Shown here: one piece after another, positions 1 through 10,177 of the stretch
Layout of the letters: each line of letters opens with the position of its first letter
Numbering within the stretch: position 1 is the first letter of the stretch
Position numbers and translations under genes: made by a program
The notes under the pieces: model-generated
What the model was told of the DNA's origin: nothing
Seen by the model: the letters and a program-made list of their open reading frames with translations, nothing else
The model's database searches: none
Origin: Paraspadella gotoi
Lineage: Eukaryota > Chaetognatha
Direction of reading: 5' to 3'
Length of the DNA: 64,000 nt
NCBI GenBank assembly: GCA_051294375.1
Contig: CM119263.1
Location: forward strand, 7,332,494 to 7,396,493

Positions 1-7
1 TTCTTTA

Positions 8-41
<34 letters not shown>

Positions 42-395
42 TTTTAGACATTTACCATTTGCTTCTCCTTATTTTTCTCCTTTCCCGTTAACACATCTAA
101 ATATGTTTTTAAATGATTCAATAGTTTTTCTTTATGTTTCAAAACACCCAATTCGTCAATACCCATAAGCAGTGGTAAGGAGAATTTTCGCCAGAATCTG
201 ACTTAGCACAACCACCTGCCACGCCCACTCCAATTTCTCCTCACGCCCTCCCCCTGCCTTCTCCGCCCCTTTCTTCCCTCCTCGCCCATTTGAACACTAA
301 ATCTCTGAATCCGACCGCTTAGGTCAAGGTTATGCTGTCCCGAAATTGACCCTCTCCCTTCTCATTCTAAAACCGGAGTCAAACTCAGTCTCAGA

Positions 396-398
<3 letters not shown>

Positions 399-450
<52 letters not shown>

Positions 451-458
451 CTCTCTCA
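399..458. repeat. (CT)n microsatellite
   Basis: About 60 bases of nearly perfect CT dinucleotide with one TCTTCT interruption. Confidence 0.95.
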
Positions 459-1439
459 CTTACTAACCCCCTACTTCTATTTAGTGATTTGAAATTAATA
501 AGATGCTTATTGCAATCATAGTCTTTTCCGTCTCTATTCGCCTTTTTAATTTAATTATGTTACAATGTAGCTTGATTTTATATCGGTTTCTATTTAGTAT
601 TCCTTTTTTTACTTTTTCTTTTACTTTTTATTATTTTCGTCTCTTCTTTTCTAACGCTTTCTACTGATTTTTTGATTTTTCCTTACTTTTTTTGCCTCTT
701 CTCCCTTTTCTATCAAACCTTTTAAATCGCTTCTTTTTTAATCGGTCTCCTTCCCTTTATACAAGCTGCAGGACGTTCTGCGGACGTTGCCCTATTGAGG
801 GGCGAATGTATTTAGAAGCTAATCGCATAATACTATCTCAATTGAAGCTGTAGACTCGAATTCGTAAAAAGGAGACGCGAATTAAAAAAAAACTAAAACT
901 AATTTAAATATATTTAAAAGCGAATCTTTTGTTCTCTCTTCATCAAATTCTTTGAAATTCACGGCTCGTATGTCCTTCGCTTTCACCTCGCCTCGTCGTC
1001 TCTCATTCCCGCCATCTTTTAATCATCCCCGAATCCGATCCCAAACCCCTGATCCATCTCCCCCCCCCCCTCCAAGCTCATTTTTTCATGCACGCGATCA
1101 ACCTTCCAATGGGAGAGCCTTCACTCTTCCCGTCTGCCCATATTAAACGCATTTATCGTTCGCCAGATCTACTTTTCAATAGCGTTTTTTCGGTGATACT
1201 ACAGTCACACAAGTGTTACAATTTAGGCAGATTTAAAGAATTTTCGACGATCCAATTCATTAACCCAATAATATTTGACTTTTAGACTTATTTTTCTAGT
1301 TCTTTATCCCCATCATTCCTTCAATTCTCTCACTCCATTCATTTCATCTTTTAACTTGCCTATACTATATCTTCCTGCGTCTCGTTTTATTACCTACACG
1401 ATACAATCCCGCCTACCCTTTCTCCAGTATTTCGTCTCT

Positions 1440-1666
1440 NNNNNNNNNNNNNNNNNNNNNNNNNNNNNNNNNNNNNNNNNNNNNNNNNNNNNNNNNNNNN
1501 NNNNNNNNNNNNNNNNNNNNNNNNNNNNNNNNNNNNNNNNNNNNNNNNNNNNNNNNNNNNNNNNNNNNNNNNNNNNNNNNNNNNNNNNNNNNNNNNNNNN
1601 NNNNNNNNNNNNNNNNNNNNNNNNNNNNNNNNNNNNNNNNNNNNNNNNNNNNNNNNNNNNNNNNNN
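1440..1666. other. Assembly gap, 227 N
   Basis: This is a run of 227 N. Unlike the 10-N and 25-N gaps elsewhere in the window, its length looks like an estimated gap size. Confidence 0.98.
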
Positions 1667-2706
1667 GACAGAATGTAATGAAATTTGCATAAATAACGGA
1701 AGCGAAGGCATAAATCTCGCCCCGCGATATTGGAGTTTTGCCACGAGTGCCCGTTATTTTTCTCCCGGCGCGACGGTCGTGCGAAGACAAAGGAGCATCG
1801 TCGGCGATGGAATTATTTACGGTCGGCGTCGCGGCGTCTCAGTATTGAAAGGTTTTTTCGGAGATTCCATAGGGTTTGTGAGGGGGAGAGCGAAGGCGGG
1901 AAGAGGGGCGTGAGGGTTATGTAAGAGGGGGAAGGAAACCGAAGTTCGTTTGTTGAGTATAATTCAGTTTCCGCCTCGGCTTAATCAGAAACTTTAGCGT
2001 CGGTCGTTTTTTGACGGTTTATTTCTCTACTTTCTGAGAAACCTATATTAAAACCTTCATGATTTTTAGCATTTTTAAAATAATTAATTCTACCGGATGG
2101 CCCATATTTTTATACTATCCAATCTAGATTTAAAAATATATTCTACTTATTTTTTTTTTTAAATAATTCAAAAATTTGATAAGATAGTATAATATTTGCT
2201 AGTTTCGAGCGCATCATCCACTTACTTAACAGTTAACAAAAATACTGCGCTTTTTAAAAACTTTCTTCCTTCTACTTTTATGGATATTGAGTAGGAGCCG
2301 TCGACGGCAGAAAAAATCTACTTCCTTTTGACAGTTTTTATGAGAAAATACATTTTTTATCGAAAAAATTTGTTGAACTGAAGAAAGTATATAAACTTGT
2401 ATATGTTGAGACGTCACGAGAACGGAAGGTATTTAATGCGAGGAAAATAAAAATCGATTTAGTACTAGTAGTAGATAGTACCTAAGAAAATAGAGTCTTA
2501 ATAAATGCGCAGCATAGTATTATCAAAATACAAATAGCTGTTCACTTTAAAACTAAATTTTTTTTTATAATTCCAGTGGTGGGACACGAATACTGGCTTA
2601 GATTCTATCATCAATCTCAGAATAAAAAATTCACCAAGTACATAAGTCATATGTTAAAATTTTCATAAACGGCGAGGTACAGGTCATCCCTAACGGGGAA
2701 GAATCT

Positions 2707-2813
2707 TCAAGCCTTCAACTGCACGACGGCCTTGAGACAACCCAACTGCTTGTCGGTGTTGATGTCTTTGATCTCCGCGTGGAAGTGGTACTCACCCGAG
2801 GCCAAGGCGGCGA
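2707..2813 (-). CDS. GM2 activator-like, exon 5 (terminal)
   Basis: The acceptor is CTCGCAG and the exon starts with the last two bases of an Ile codon (A+TC). It encodes AALASGEYHFHAEIKD and ends with LKAVVQLKA and TGA. The cysteine in KQLGCLK is the one expected to pair with the first cysteine of the mature chain. Confidence 0.85.
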
Positions 2814-3782
2814 CTGCGAGATAATTAAACAATAAAAGCTTTAGGTCAGATATGGTAAGGTGTATTTCTGAATTGTTTTTTTCATTCATAGGTTAGAGAC
2901 TCACTTAATCTTCCAAAGTCCGGAATAAAGAACTTGACCCTCTCGGTCCTCAGTACACCCTTCTTGAAGGGGCACGAGCAGGGGATCCCGGACGCCTTGA
3001 CGTCGGCGGGGCAAGCCTCCTCTCCCCACATAACGTCGCAAATGTTGTTGAAGGTGCTGGGGTCGGAATTTATGACTCAATGGACACTTTTTTAATTCTG
3101 ACAAAAGTCGTTCTTCTTCTCACCAAGATCCTAAACCGTTGATGCAAGGAGCCGGAATTTTGACGAAGAGAACTTTTTTCTTTAGGCTCATCTCCATTTT
3201 GAATGTGGGTAAGTCGCGAGCGATGGTCGCCTAAGGAGATTGCGATATCTTTATTCTTTAGTATATTCTAAAATTATACTTATGTATACGAACGAAATAC
3301 AAAGAAATGCAGTATAATAAACCTATTTATACATTCCCTCAAGAAAAGATGATAATTGGATCGTCGAGTGGTGAATTTAAAAATGAGAACGAAAAACGAA
3401 AACCCAAAAGCTGCTTACGAGGCGAATTTTTAATACAAAAGAAGAAAAAATAAAAAAAAACAAAAACAAAAAAACAAGAGGCAGACATCGAAAGAGGCGA
3501 AGTTGTCGGCGTTTCCTTTGAGCGGAGACGGGCTGAGTTCGAGGTAGGAGAACTTAATCGGCCTTTCGGGATCAGTACCTGACGGAAAATATAGTAAGTA
3601 CATTTCTCATTAGTATTTATCATTCCAATAAAAACATTGCTACAGCCAAACGAGTGTACAACGTAATGTGGATACAAGACAAAGATTGTAAAGGAGCAAA
3701 AAGACTGACCACAATCCTCCCACGTGAACGCCTGCGCGGCGGCGAAGAGGCAAATCGCTGCGAAGTAAGTTAAGCTTCTCAT
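2707..3782 (-). CDS. Ganglioside GM2 activator-like protein (ML domain), five exons
   Basis: Five exons join into one frame of 176 residues: 3782-3710, 3578-3487, 3230-3124, 3056-2905 and 2813-2707 (TGA). The start is an ATG followed by a hydrophobic signal peptide (MRSLTYFAAICLFAAAQA) and then FTWEDCG. This matches the F-x-W-x-x-C opening of mature GM2 activator proteins. Later landmarks are FVKIPAPC, TFNNICDVM, GIPCSCPFK, FFIPDF and LGCLKAVVQLKA at the C-terminus. The mature part has eight cysteines, the number that makes four disulfides in the family. Known members are secreted or lysosomal and present glycolipids to hydrolases; the exact lipid here cannot be read from sequence. All junction phases agree. 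The donor of exon 2 (GTCTGC, at 3486) is weak. The gene is on the same strand as, and downstream of, the tropomyosin locus. A general NPC2/MD-2-like lipid binder is the alternative, but the CSCPFK block favours GM2 activator. Confidence 0.85.
2905..3056 (-). CDS. GM2 activator-like, exon 4
   Basis: The acceptor is CGACCCCAG and the donor GTGAGT. The first base completes a Cys codon (TG+C). The exon carries five of the eight cysteines in TFNNICDVMWGEEACPAD and GIPCSCPFK, counting the one at the junction. The frame stays open for the full 152 bases. Confidence 0.85.
3124..3230 (-). CDS. GM2 activator-like, exon 3
   Basis: The acceptor is TCTCCTTAG and the donor GTGAGA. It encodes ATIARDLPTFKMEMSLKK and then VLFVKIPAPCINGLGS, aligning with the strand that ends in WIKIPC in vertebrate GM2 activator. 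Confidence 0.8.
3487..3578 (-). CDS. GM2 activator-like, exon 2
   Basis: The acceptor is TTCCGTCAG. It encodes TDPERPIKFSYLELSPSP and then LKGNADNFASFD. The 3' boundary is inferred from phase: ending at GAT leaves frame 0, as exon 3 requires, but the donor reads GTCTGC, which is a poor match to consensus. Confidence 0.7.
3710..3782 (-). CDS. GM2 activator-like, exon 1 with signal peptide
   Basis: It runs from the ATG at 3782 through MRSLTYFAAICLFAAAQA, where cleavage is likely, and FTWEDC. It ends one base into a Gly codon before a GTCAGT donor. Confidence 0.8.
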
Positions 3783-3891
3783 CCTGAAATTGTAAATTAA
3801 GAAGTCATTTTAAAATTTTTTGTTAAACCTTAAACGTAAAAATAATTCGACATGTTTGTTGTAGTTCGTTTTAAAATGTGTTTTTAAACTC

Positions 3892-3983
3892 CTTCATTAA
3901 TATAAAAATAAATAAAAAATACAAAAAGGAAATAGTACTTCATTAATATAAAAATAAATAAAAAATACAAAAAGGAAATAGTA
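3892..3983. repeat. 46-bp tandem repeat, two copies
   Basis: Two adjacent, essentially identical 46-base units begin with CTTCATTAATATAAAAATAA. The repeat is AT-rich and non-coding. Confidence 0.9.
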
Positions 3984-4664
3984 CGTTTTAGATTTTGCAT
4001 CAAGATCTTAAAAAATAAATTAAAAATAAATCAATGAAGGAATAAAAAAGTATAAAAACGTATATATACAATAATTATTTTTTGGAATTATTATTTTAAA
4101 AGTCGTAGAGCCGTGCTCGATAAAAATTTAAAATTGATGACATAAAATCGCGGCGACGTGTATCGGGTGAATAAAAACCGGTGAATAATCCGGGTAAACT
4201 TGCTTTTTAATCTCTACCCGATTTTACCAAATGCGACCACTCATCAAATAATTAGGCTGCAAAGTACATTTTCCAATTATTCTACTTTTAAAGTGTTTAG
4301 AGGACGGTAATGTTTTGAAATGTCCTGGCCAGATGTCCAGTTCACAAAGGGAGTCGCGTGTGAGATCAAAAACCTTAATCGGAAAATTTTGTGTCAGCCG
4401 GATCATGTCAATTCATTGCACAGTGCGCAACAAGACACTTTCAAAAGGCTAAATGTTCAGGAAGATTTTGTATTTGCAATAGAATCGACTGAAACACTGA
4501 AACTACTATTATAAAACTAACCCTCGGAGTGAACATTTAAATCTTTGTGGTAAGGATATCGCGAGGCCAAAAATCATCTTTGCATCAAAACAAAGAGGGC
4601 AGAGGGCGAATAAAAAAAGGAAAACCTAAATCCTGATTCTAATCAGTTCACGACATGTTCGGTC

Positions 4665-4669
<5 letters not shown>

Positions 4670-4709
<40 letters not shown>
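4670..4709. repeat. (GA)n microsatellite
   Basis: About 40 bases of uninterrupted GA repeat. Confidence 0.95.
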
Positions 4710-4713
<4 letters not shown>

Positions 4714-5282
4714 ACAAAACGTTTAGTGCGGCCATAAAACGAGGCATCAGCACTCATCCAGGATATGAGATTTCTAATCGTCGCCCCGAGGGATTCCCTT
4801 CTCGCCTTCCCCTCGAAAATGGAAAAGGCGCTCCATTTCTTTTCATTTCTCTCTCTACCTGGAAAGTCACTTTCATTAAACGTTTACTCTTGTTCGTATT
4901 TAAGAGGTTTTCAACCTGAAAACCGACTGTAAAACATCTCGTTTACACTAAGTATAAACAATTCAAGTTAAAGTTTTCTTATTCTTTTGATTATTAATTA
5001 TTCTTTTATCATTTAATAAAATTAATAATTCTGACATCATTATTTTTTTTTCTAACTTAAAAATTAAAAAAGTAACAGAAGGACCAAGTTAAATTTTCGG
5101 ATGTTCATGATAAATGAATTTTCACACAATACGTGATGAAACTATGTAATGAATATTTTTAATCAAAATACAATGTTTTGAAAGAACAAAGGGGAAGGGA
5201 CGCAAGTGACCTCAATGAAGGCAACAACACCAGACTCAGAGCAGCGCCTTTGGCAATCTCTTCGTTCGTATAAAAGGTCCGG

Positions 5283-5330
5283 TGATCGCATTAGTGATCG
5301 CAGTAGTGATCGCATCAGTGATCGCACTGT
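5283..5330. repeat. 12-bp minisatellite, about four units
   Basis: The unit is close to AGTGATCGCATT, with small variation between units. It overlaps the last coding bases and the stop codon of the tropomyosin-like terminal exon at 5315-5409, and continues into its 3' untranslated region. Confidence 0.85.
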
Positions 5331-5409
5331 AGCGTCTCCAGCTCGTCAAATGTTGACTCTAATTCTGACGCGATCTCGGCGTAGCGACCTCGCCATTGGT
5401 CAAGTTGCT
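5315..5409 (-). CDS. Tropomyosin-like exon 9' (terminal)
   Basis: The acceptor is TTTTGACAG. The first two bases (AG) complete a Glu codon after exon 8' (G+AG). The exon reads QLDQWRGRYAEIASELEST, then FDELETLQCDH and TGA. Exon 9b of the main gene has QW-x3-Y-x2-I-x2-ELESTF at the same positions. The tail after the DEL block is four residues longer than canonical and lacks the usual S/A-G-Y end. Confidence 0.75.
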
Positions 5410-8400
5410 CTGTCAAAAAATAATGTATATAATCATATCAATATTCAATAATCAATGGTTCCACCTCTTTTATTATACAATATTCACTTTTTTTCCGACG
5501 TTTTGAACTCAATTTTACCTTCAAGAGTGATACAATGAAGAACGAGAGCCAATTTTCGATCCTCATATTCGCTTGCGCGCCTCTCCGCCTGAATTTTTAC
5601 ATTTTCACTTCAATCCTTCAATGACTCATTTATTATGTTAGAATTATAAAATTATCTTAGACCGAATACATGTCAGTTAGTTACATATGAAAATTTTATA
5701 TCTCCCAAATACTGCAATCAGAATACATTTTTGAGGGAATGAACGTATCGTAAAAATTATAACTGAAAAACCTAATTTTTCCAACATAAAACAAAAAATA
5801 AAAAATCTTACGTCTTCCACTCGGGCTTTCAGATCCATAACTTGCTCTTCGTAACAAAGGTCTCTCTCTAGGCCCTGCATAAAAGTTGCAAGAAATCGTT
5901 GTACAAAGTAAAATTATAAATATAATTCTTATGAATATTAATGATAAATGACCTCTTCCTCAGCCACTTGTAATTCCTTCATTCTTCTCCCCAAATCAAT
6001 CAACGCCAATTCTTGAGATTGAATTTCACTAAAAGGGTTGAAAAATTGACATTGGGTAAAAAAATTCTGAATGTTAGTTTTTTTTTGTTTTTTTTTAAAT
6101 AATATTTTTTTCACTCACGCTTCGTCACTCTTTCTATTCGAAATTCTGTGTGATCCAAAGCCTCTTCCATCGTCGACAAGTTTTCCGCCGCCTGAGAAAA
6201 TAACGTGTAGGCACTAACTGTATTAACAATATTTCCCTTCTTTTTCCTAGTAATTAATTTCCATCTTCCTTAAAACTCCTTCAAGTTAGTAGCAGCGGTT
6301 AGTAGTTTTCTGTATATATACATAAGTTATTGTTAAAGAGAGCGTTCGCGCCTTATAGTCGACAGGATTGCCGGATTCGCGAACATAACGCAAAAACGCA
6401 TTAAATTTTCTCCAAGTGCTCATGAAAAGTTGCCGAGGGAAAATGCTAAATAGAAAAAAGGGAAATAAGAAAAATATACTTCCAAGGCGTCGAGGGATTC
6501 TGGTTTGAAATTCGAAAACATTGCGAGCGCAACAACAGCGCGATCACAAAGAGAAAAGAAAAAGAGAATGGATACCATCATTTTAAAAGAAAGGCAGAAA
6601 AAAAGGACCGAGAGAGGAAAAGACAAAAAACTAAACTTGTCAAAAGAAAAAAAATGTTGTCTTTTTTTTTATTGAAGAAGAAGAAAATAAAAGTAGCATT
6701 TAATTCCCCCTGAATTCGATTCTACTATCTGCAATCGGATTGACTACCCTGAACGACCCCGCCCTTTTAATAAACGTTTCCTCTTCTTAAATCGGCTCCT
6801 GCCACCTCCCAATTAGAACGTCGAACTCCCCAGAAGAACTCCACAACCTTTTTTTTTTCTCACACGCAACATTGATTAAGAATGTGACTTTGAGTGTCAA
6901 TCAAGCGAGTGACTTTAAAAGCAAATGTGACTAGAGCGAATTAGAAAAGAGAATGTGAAGGAATCGAATCTCACGAAAGTTACTGGAACTAAAAATATCA
7001 TTTGTTTGTCAAAAATAACAAAATATATATAAAAATATAAACAATGGTAACGCTAATTTGAGATGACAAATCGCTAAGCATTCGGAAAGTTTTAAGGTTA
7101 AGAAGCGTATGCTGCCACTTTTCAAAAATTCTCCTCTTATTTTTTTATCGTACTTCAATATAAAATTTAAAATGTATACAGGACGCTTTTTATCCGAAGT
7201 TATTGACAGAGGGGGCCCAGTGGGGGGGGGCATTAAGTTGAGGCACATTTTATGGAGGGAACGTAAATCTAAGATTCTCGTCACCAAAATCAAATTATCG
7301 GAAATTTCAAACCGAGATTTTTAAGTCTTCTCCTCGCGGCTTTAATCCATAAAGGAAAAAAAAGGAGAAAAAAAAAGAAAAAAAGGAAATGGGAGGAAGG
7401 ATGCGCGACTCCGTCTAACTGAAAAGTGTCCAAAGGAAAAAAGAATAGATAAAAGTGGAAGAAGAAGAAAAAAAAAAATATTTAAAAAAAATAGTAGGCA
7501 AACGAAATTTCGATAATCAAATATTAAATAAAACTTAAACCGAGTAAAGGGACGGAAATATACAATGAAAAACCGTTAAGTCACCGCGAGGAGAGACTCT
7601 TTCCTTGCCTCCCAGGAAAAGATGCTTTTTCAAGGAGAAACAAGTCTAAACTCGATTATGTGGCTTCTCTTTTCGGCCGCAGGGATTTGTGGCCGTCGTC
7701 TTTTTCGTCGCTTTTTCAGTGAACCGACGCAGGAGCTTTGGATTGATAATATGGAAAGTAATAAGATTCGTTTTTGGGCGATGTGTTGAGTTGTTTTTAC
7801 AAAATTGTAAATTTGTGAATTGTTATTTTCTTTTTGGGTAAGGTTGATTCTCCTGCCATGATATTTTTTTTCTTTGAAAATTTCGTAATTTTAAAACCCT
7901 TAGAACTTATTAACGCCATGTCAATTTATGAGGGATGAATAGAATGGTGAATGAAATTTACTTAGCTGGAAAGAAAAATTGCATTGGAAAAAGTCTATTA
8001 GACATTATAACAAATATTTAGAAAGAAAAAAAGAAAGAAAGAAAAAGATGGAAAAAAAAGAAGAGCGATAATTGTTGGAGAGATTACAACCATGAAATGG
8101 AAACAGAGAGCCCATGTCAAAAAAGGTAGCTTCATAATGGACTTTGGACAATGAAAAAATTAAGGTCTACGTTCTTTCATTGCGTAAGCGGCAATGTTTA
8201 TGCAACTAAATCCGCTCAGGGCGTCCTGGCGGATAATTAAACCGCCTTTTGATTAACGACGCGAAACTTCACCGCAAAGTAAAAAAATAATAATTAATTA
8301 ATAAAGAAGGCGGGAAAAATAATTATAAAAATGAAAGTAGCAATACTTTGAATCATAAAAAAAATAAAGAAACTGGGGGATTGTTAAAAATTAAGATGAA

Positions 8401-9122
8401 ATGTTATCTGACCAAAACAATTATTAAATTCGGAAGGTTGTTAGTAATATAAAAGGTGAACCGAGAAATATTAGTGGGAATGGCGTCTTGAACGGTTAAA
8501 TTTAAAAAAGAAAAATAAATAAACTAATCTAAATGAGTTTTAGAAGCCATTAACTACCTGCCTGACGAGTTGTAAAAGAGGGAATATCTCCAAATCGGGG
8601 GGGAAAGCACAAGACGGTTGAGAGCTGTCGGAAGTAAAACGTTTAGTAACAATTATTTTACAAAATTTAAAGTAATTCACAAGTTTTGGTATAACTTTTT
8701 TTAAAGATTTATTACTTGATCATATAAGAAAAATATTACTTAGTATAATAGTAACAAAGGGTAGCGGAAACCAAGGGCAGAATTAGCTAACCATACAAAT
8801 ATGATGAGCCATAATAGAAGAGAAATCAAATCAATAAAAAAGCGCAAATGCGCGCATATATTTGTATAAACAACAACACTACCTAATTCTAAGAGCTGTT
8901 ATACTATTTCTGAGAATATTTTTGTGTTTTACCATAGACCCATTCCCACTAATAAAGCATTCAGATTAACGCTAATTTTTCTTTCCTTAGGCAAAGCTAG
9001 ATTAAAATGGATATACCTTGGAATAGTTGAGTATTCGAGCCCTTACGAACTCTATACTCTTTTCCAAGAAATGAATTTTTCTTTCATTTTCCCAGCAGAC
9101 GATCTCTAACTCTCGGACGGAT
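5315..9122 (-). CDS. Second, divergent tropomyosin-like cassette (exons 4' to 9')
   Basis: Six exons on the minus strand match tropomyosin exons 4-9 in order: 9122-9017, 6191-6121, 6028-5953, 5874-5812, 5588-5519 and 5409-5315. Exons 6', 7' and 8' have exactly the lengths of the main gene's exons 6, 7 and 8 (76, 63 and 70 nt), with the same phases. Aligned by eye, 6'-8' are about 43% identical to the main gene's residues. Exon 9' shares ELESTF and the QW and Y positions with exon 9b. No exons 1-3 are visible between 9123 and the main gene. So this is either an alternative C-terminal half spliced from exon 3 of the main gene, or a partly lost paralogue. The exon 5' donor is irregular and exon 4' is four codons short, so function is uncertain. 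None of the exons forms a long open frame, so ORF-based annotation would miss it. Confidence 0.7.
5519..5588 (-). CDS. Tropomyosin-like exon 8'
   Basis: The exon is 70 nt, the canonical exon 8 length, with acceptor AATTCAG and donor GTAAAA. It encodes AERRASEYEDRKLALVLHC and then ITLE, ending with a lone G, the same phase as exon 8a. Ten of 23 residues match exon 8a. Confidence 0.8.
5812..5874 (-). CDS. Tropomyosin-like exon 7'
   Basis: The exon is 63 nt and phase 0 at both ends, with acceptor ATGCAG and donor GTAAGA. It encodes GLERDLCYEEQVMDLKARV and ED, aligned with [19 protein letters not shown] and KD of exon 7b (9 of 21 identical, including YEE and DL). Confidence 0.8.
5953..6028 (-). 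CDS. Tropomyosin-like exon 6'
   Basis: The exon is 76 nt with acceptor CCTTTTAG and donor GTCATT. After one split base it encodes EIQSQELALIDLGRRMKEL and QVAEEE, against [19 protein letters not shown] and EVSEAE in the main gene (11 of 25 identical). Confidence 0.8.
6121..6191 (-). CDS. Tropomyosin-like exon 5' (irregular donor)
   Basis: The acceptor is TTTTCTCAG. It encodes AAENLSTMEEALDHTEFRI and ERVT, aligned with exon 5a, although only about a quarter of the residues are identical. Keeping the frame into exon 6' needs a 71-nt exon ending before GCGTGAGT. The canonical-looking GTGAGT lies two bases further on and would shift the frame to an early stop. A GC-AG intron, a 2-base sequencing error, or decay are all possible. 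Confidence 0.55.
6192..9016. other. Intron-sized stretch between exon 4' and exon 5'
   Basis: No convincing exon is seen in these 2.8 kb. The sequence is AT-rich with A-runs and small open frames that lack splice sites or coiled-coil character. If the cassette is one transcription unit, this is its largest intron. Confidence 0.4.
9017..9122 (-). CDS. Candidate tropomyosin-like exon 4'
   Basis: The acceptor is AATTCAG, the donor GTATAT, and the phase matches exon 4 (one split base, then frame 0 at the end). It encodes SVRELEIVCWENERKIHFL, EKSIEFVRARIL and NYSK. L5, E6, N12, I16, L19, E20 and S22 coincide with exon 4e. It is 106 nt rather than 118, ending four codons early, which would shift the heptad register. 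This makes it the weakest exon of the cassette. Confidence 0.45.
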
Positions 9123-9545
9123 CTGAATTGATAATTCGGAAAAAAAAATAAATGGTAGTTTTTTGACCGAAGATGATAAACGAGTTCGCCTTGCGGAATC
9201 TTCAATCAAAACCTCCTAAAAAACTTATATCGTCTGTCGAAAGAATCCAATAGAACTTAAAAAAAAAGGAGTCGTATTGAAACAGTACGCTTATATTTGA
9301 AATCGGCATATAAAAGATATATATGGAGAGAATTATAAACGACTAAAAAAAAAATCCTTTGAAAGTTGACACATTACACAAAAAATTTTAAGAACGAAAA
9401 AGAAAAAAACCGCATGATGAACATATTAATATTATTATGGTAGGAGGCGAGGCGCGAATAAAATTCCCAAAAACGAAGTGTTGATGACGTCATCGTTTCC
9501 GCTTCGTCGTCATGGTGACCGAGATGGTGGCGCTTCTTCCGTGAC

Positions 9546-9555
9546 NNNNNNNNNN
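9546..9555. other. Assembly gap, 10 N
   Basis: A run of ten N. Confidence 0.98.
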
Positions 9556-9708
9556 GGCTAGTCGACCAATGGGGTAGTGATGAACCATCATTAAACAAAT
9601 CATTCAAAACTCATTTCCACATCCGACTTTCTTCCTAACCTTCTAGGCTCCCTACCCTTCCCGAGGCTGCCGACTTCCCGCCCGCAGTCACACCCCTCGG
9701 CTGCCGCC

Positions 9709-9791
9709 GTTCGCCGGATCCCAGCCTAGTAGGATGCCGACGTTCGCCGGATCCCAGCCTAGTAGGATGCCGACGTTCGCCGGCCCCGACG
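9709..9791. repeat. 33-bp minisatellite, about 2.5 units
   Basis: The unit starts CGTTCGCCGGATCCCAGCCT and recurs at 9709 and 9742, with a partial third unit from 9775. It is much more GC-rich than its surroundings. Confidence 0.85.
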
Positions 9792-10177
9792 AGGAAAATG
9801 AAGCGGCCAAACAAAATAAGGCGCCGTCTATTGTGCCAGATTTACATAATCGCTTGCGAACGAGAGAGAGAGAGAAATAACTTCTTTTTTTTTTTCACGA
9901 CTCCCCCTCGCTAATATTATTTCTCTCCTCTTCCTTTTTATAGTTTTAACGCGATAGGAATGCGTTTTTTACGACGGCCTTTCAGCGGAACTCGATGAGG
10001 AACGGAAACAATATGGTTCCGGACTTCAACGAGATTCCTTAGTTTTGAGTTAATTCATTTCATTAAAAAGATGTCAACAAAAACAGACTCGTAATGAGAG
10101 AGTTAGAAACATAAAGATCGTTGTCTGCGCTTGATCATTTGATGATCGATGATAAAAGTTATTCAAGATGAAAAATA

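Larger units (their letters stand above)
1..2706. other. Non-coding flank with microsatellites and a gap
   Basis: No supported gene is seen here. The stretch begins with a CTTT repeat (about 11-45), has a long CT repeat at about 399-458, and contains a 227-base run of N (1440-1666). The open frames that cross the gap are artefacts of translating N. The rest is AT-rich single-copy-looking sequence. It lies downstream of the minus-strand gene that ends at 2707, so it may hold that gene's 3' end, but I see no clear polyadenylation signal close to the stop. Confidence 0.6.
3783..5314. other. Intergenic stretch with short repeats
   Basis: No exon is seen between the GM2 activator-like start and the last tropomyosin-like exon. 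It holds two 46-base tandem copies (3892-3983), a GA microsatellite (about 4670-4709) and AT-rich sequence. The promoter of the minus-strand gene at 3782 should lie here, but I cannot point to a clear TATA box. Confidence 0.5.
9123..10177. other. Intergenic stretch with minisatellite and gaps
   Basis: No tropomyosin exon 3, 2 or 1 homologue was found here. The stretch contains a TGACGTCA site near 9484, a 10-N gap (9546-9555) and a GC-rich 33-bp minisatellite (9709-9791). An open frame on the minus strand across the gap is not supported. Confidence 0.5.

Noticed and set aside
1275-1913. 212-residue open frame across the first gap
   Set aside because: Most of it is translated N; flanks have no coding character.
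5200-5460. Plus-strand open frame with SDRISDR repeats
   Set aside because: It is the antisense of tropomyosin-like exon 9' and the 12-bp minisatellite.
6480-6540. Apparent SLDALE-like peptide on the minus strand, tested as a further exon 4
   Set aside because: No matching acceptor, donor or phase, and the heptad pattern does not continue.
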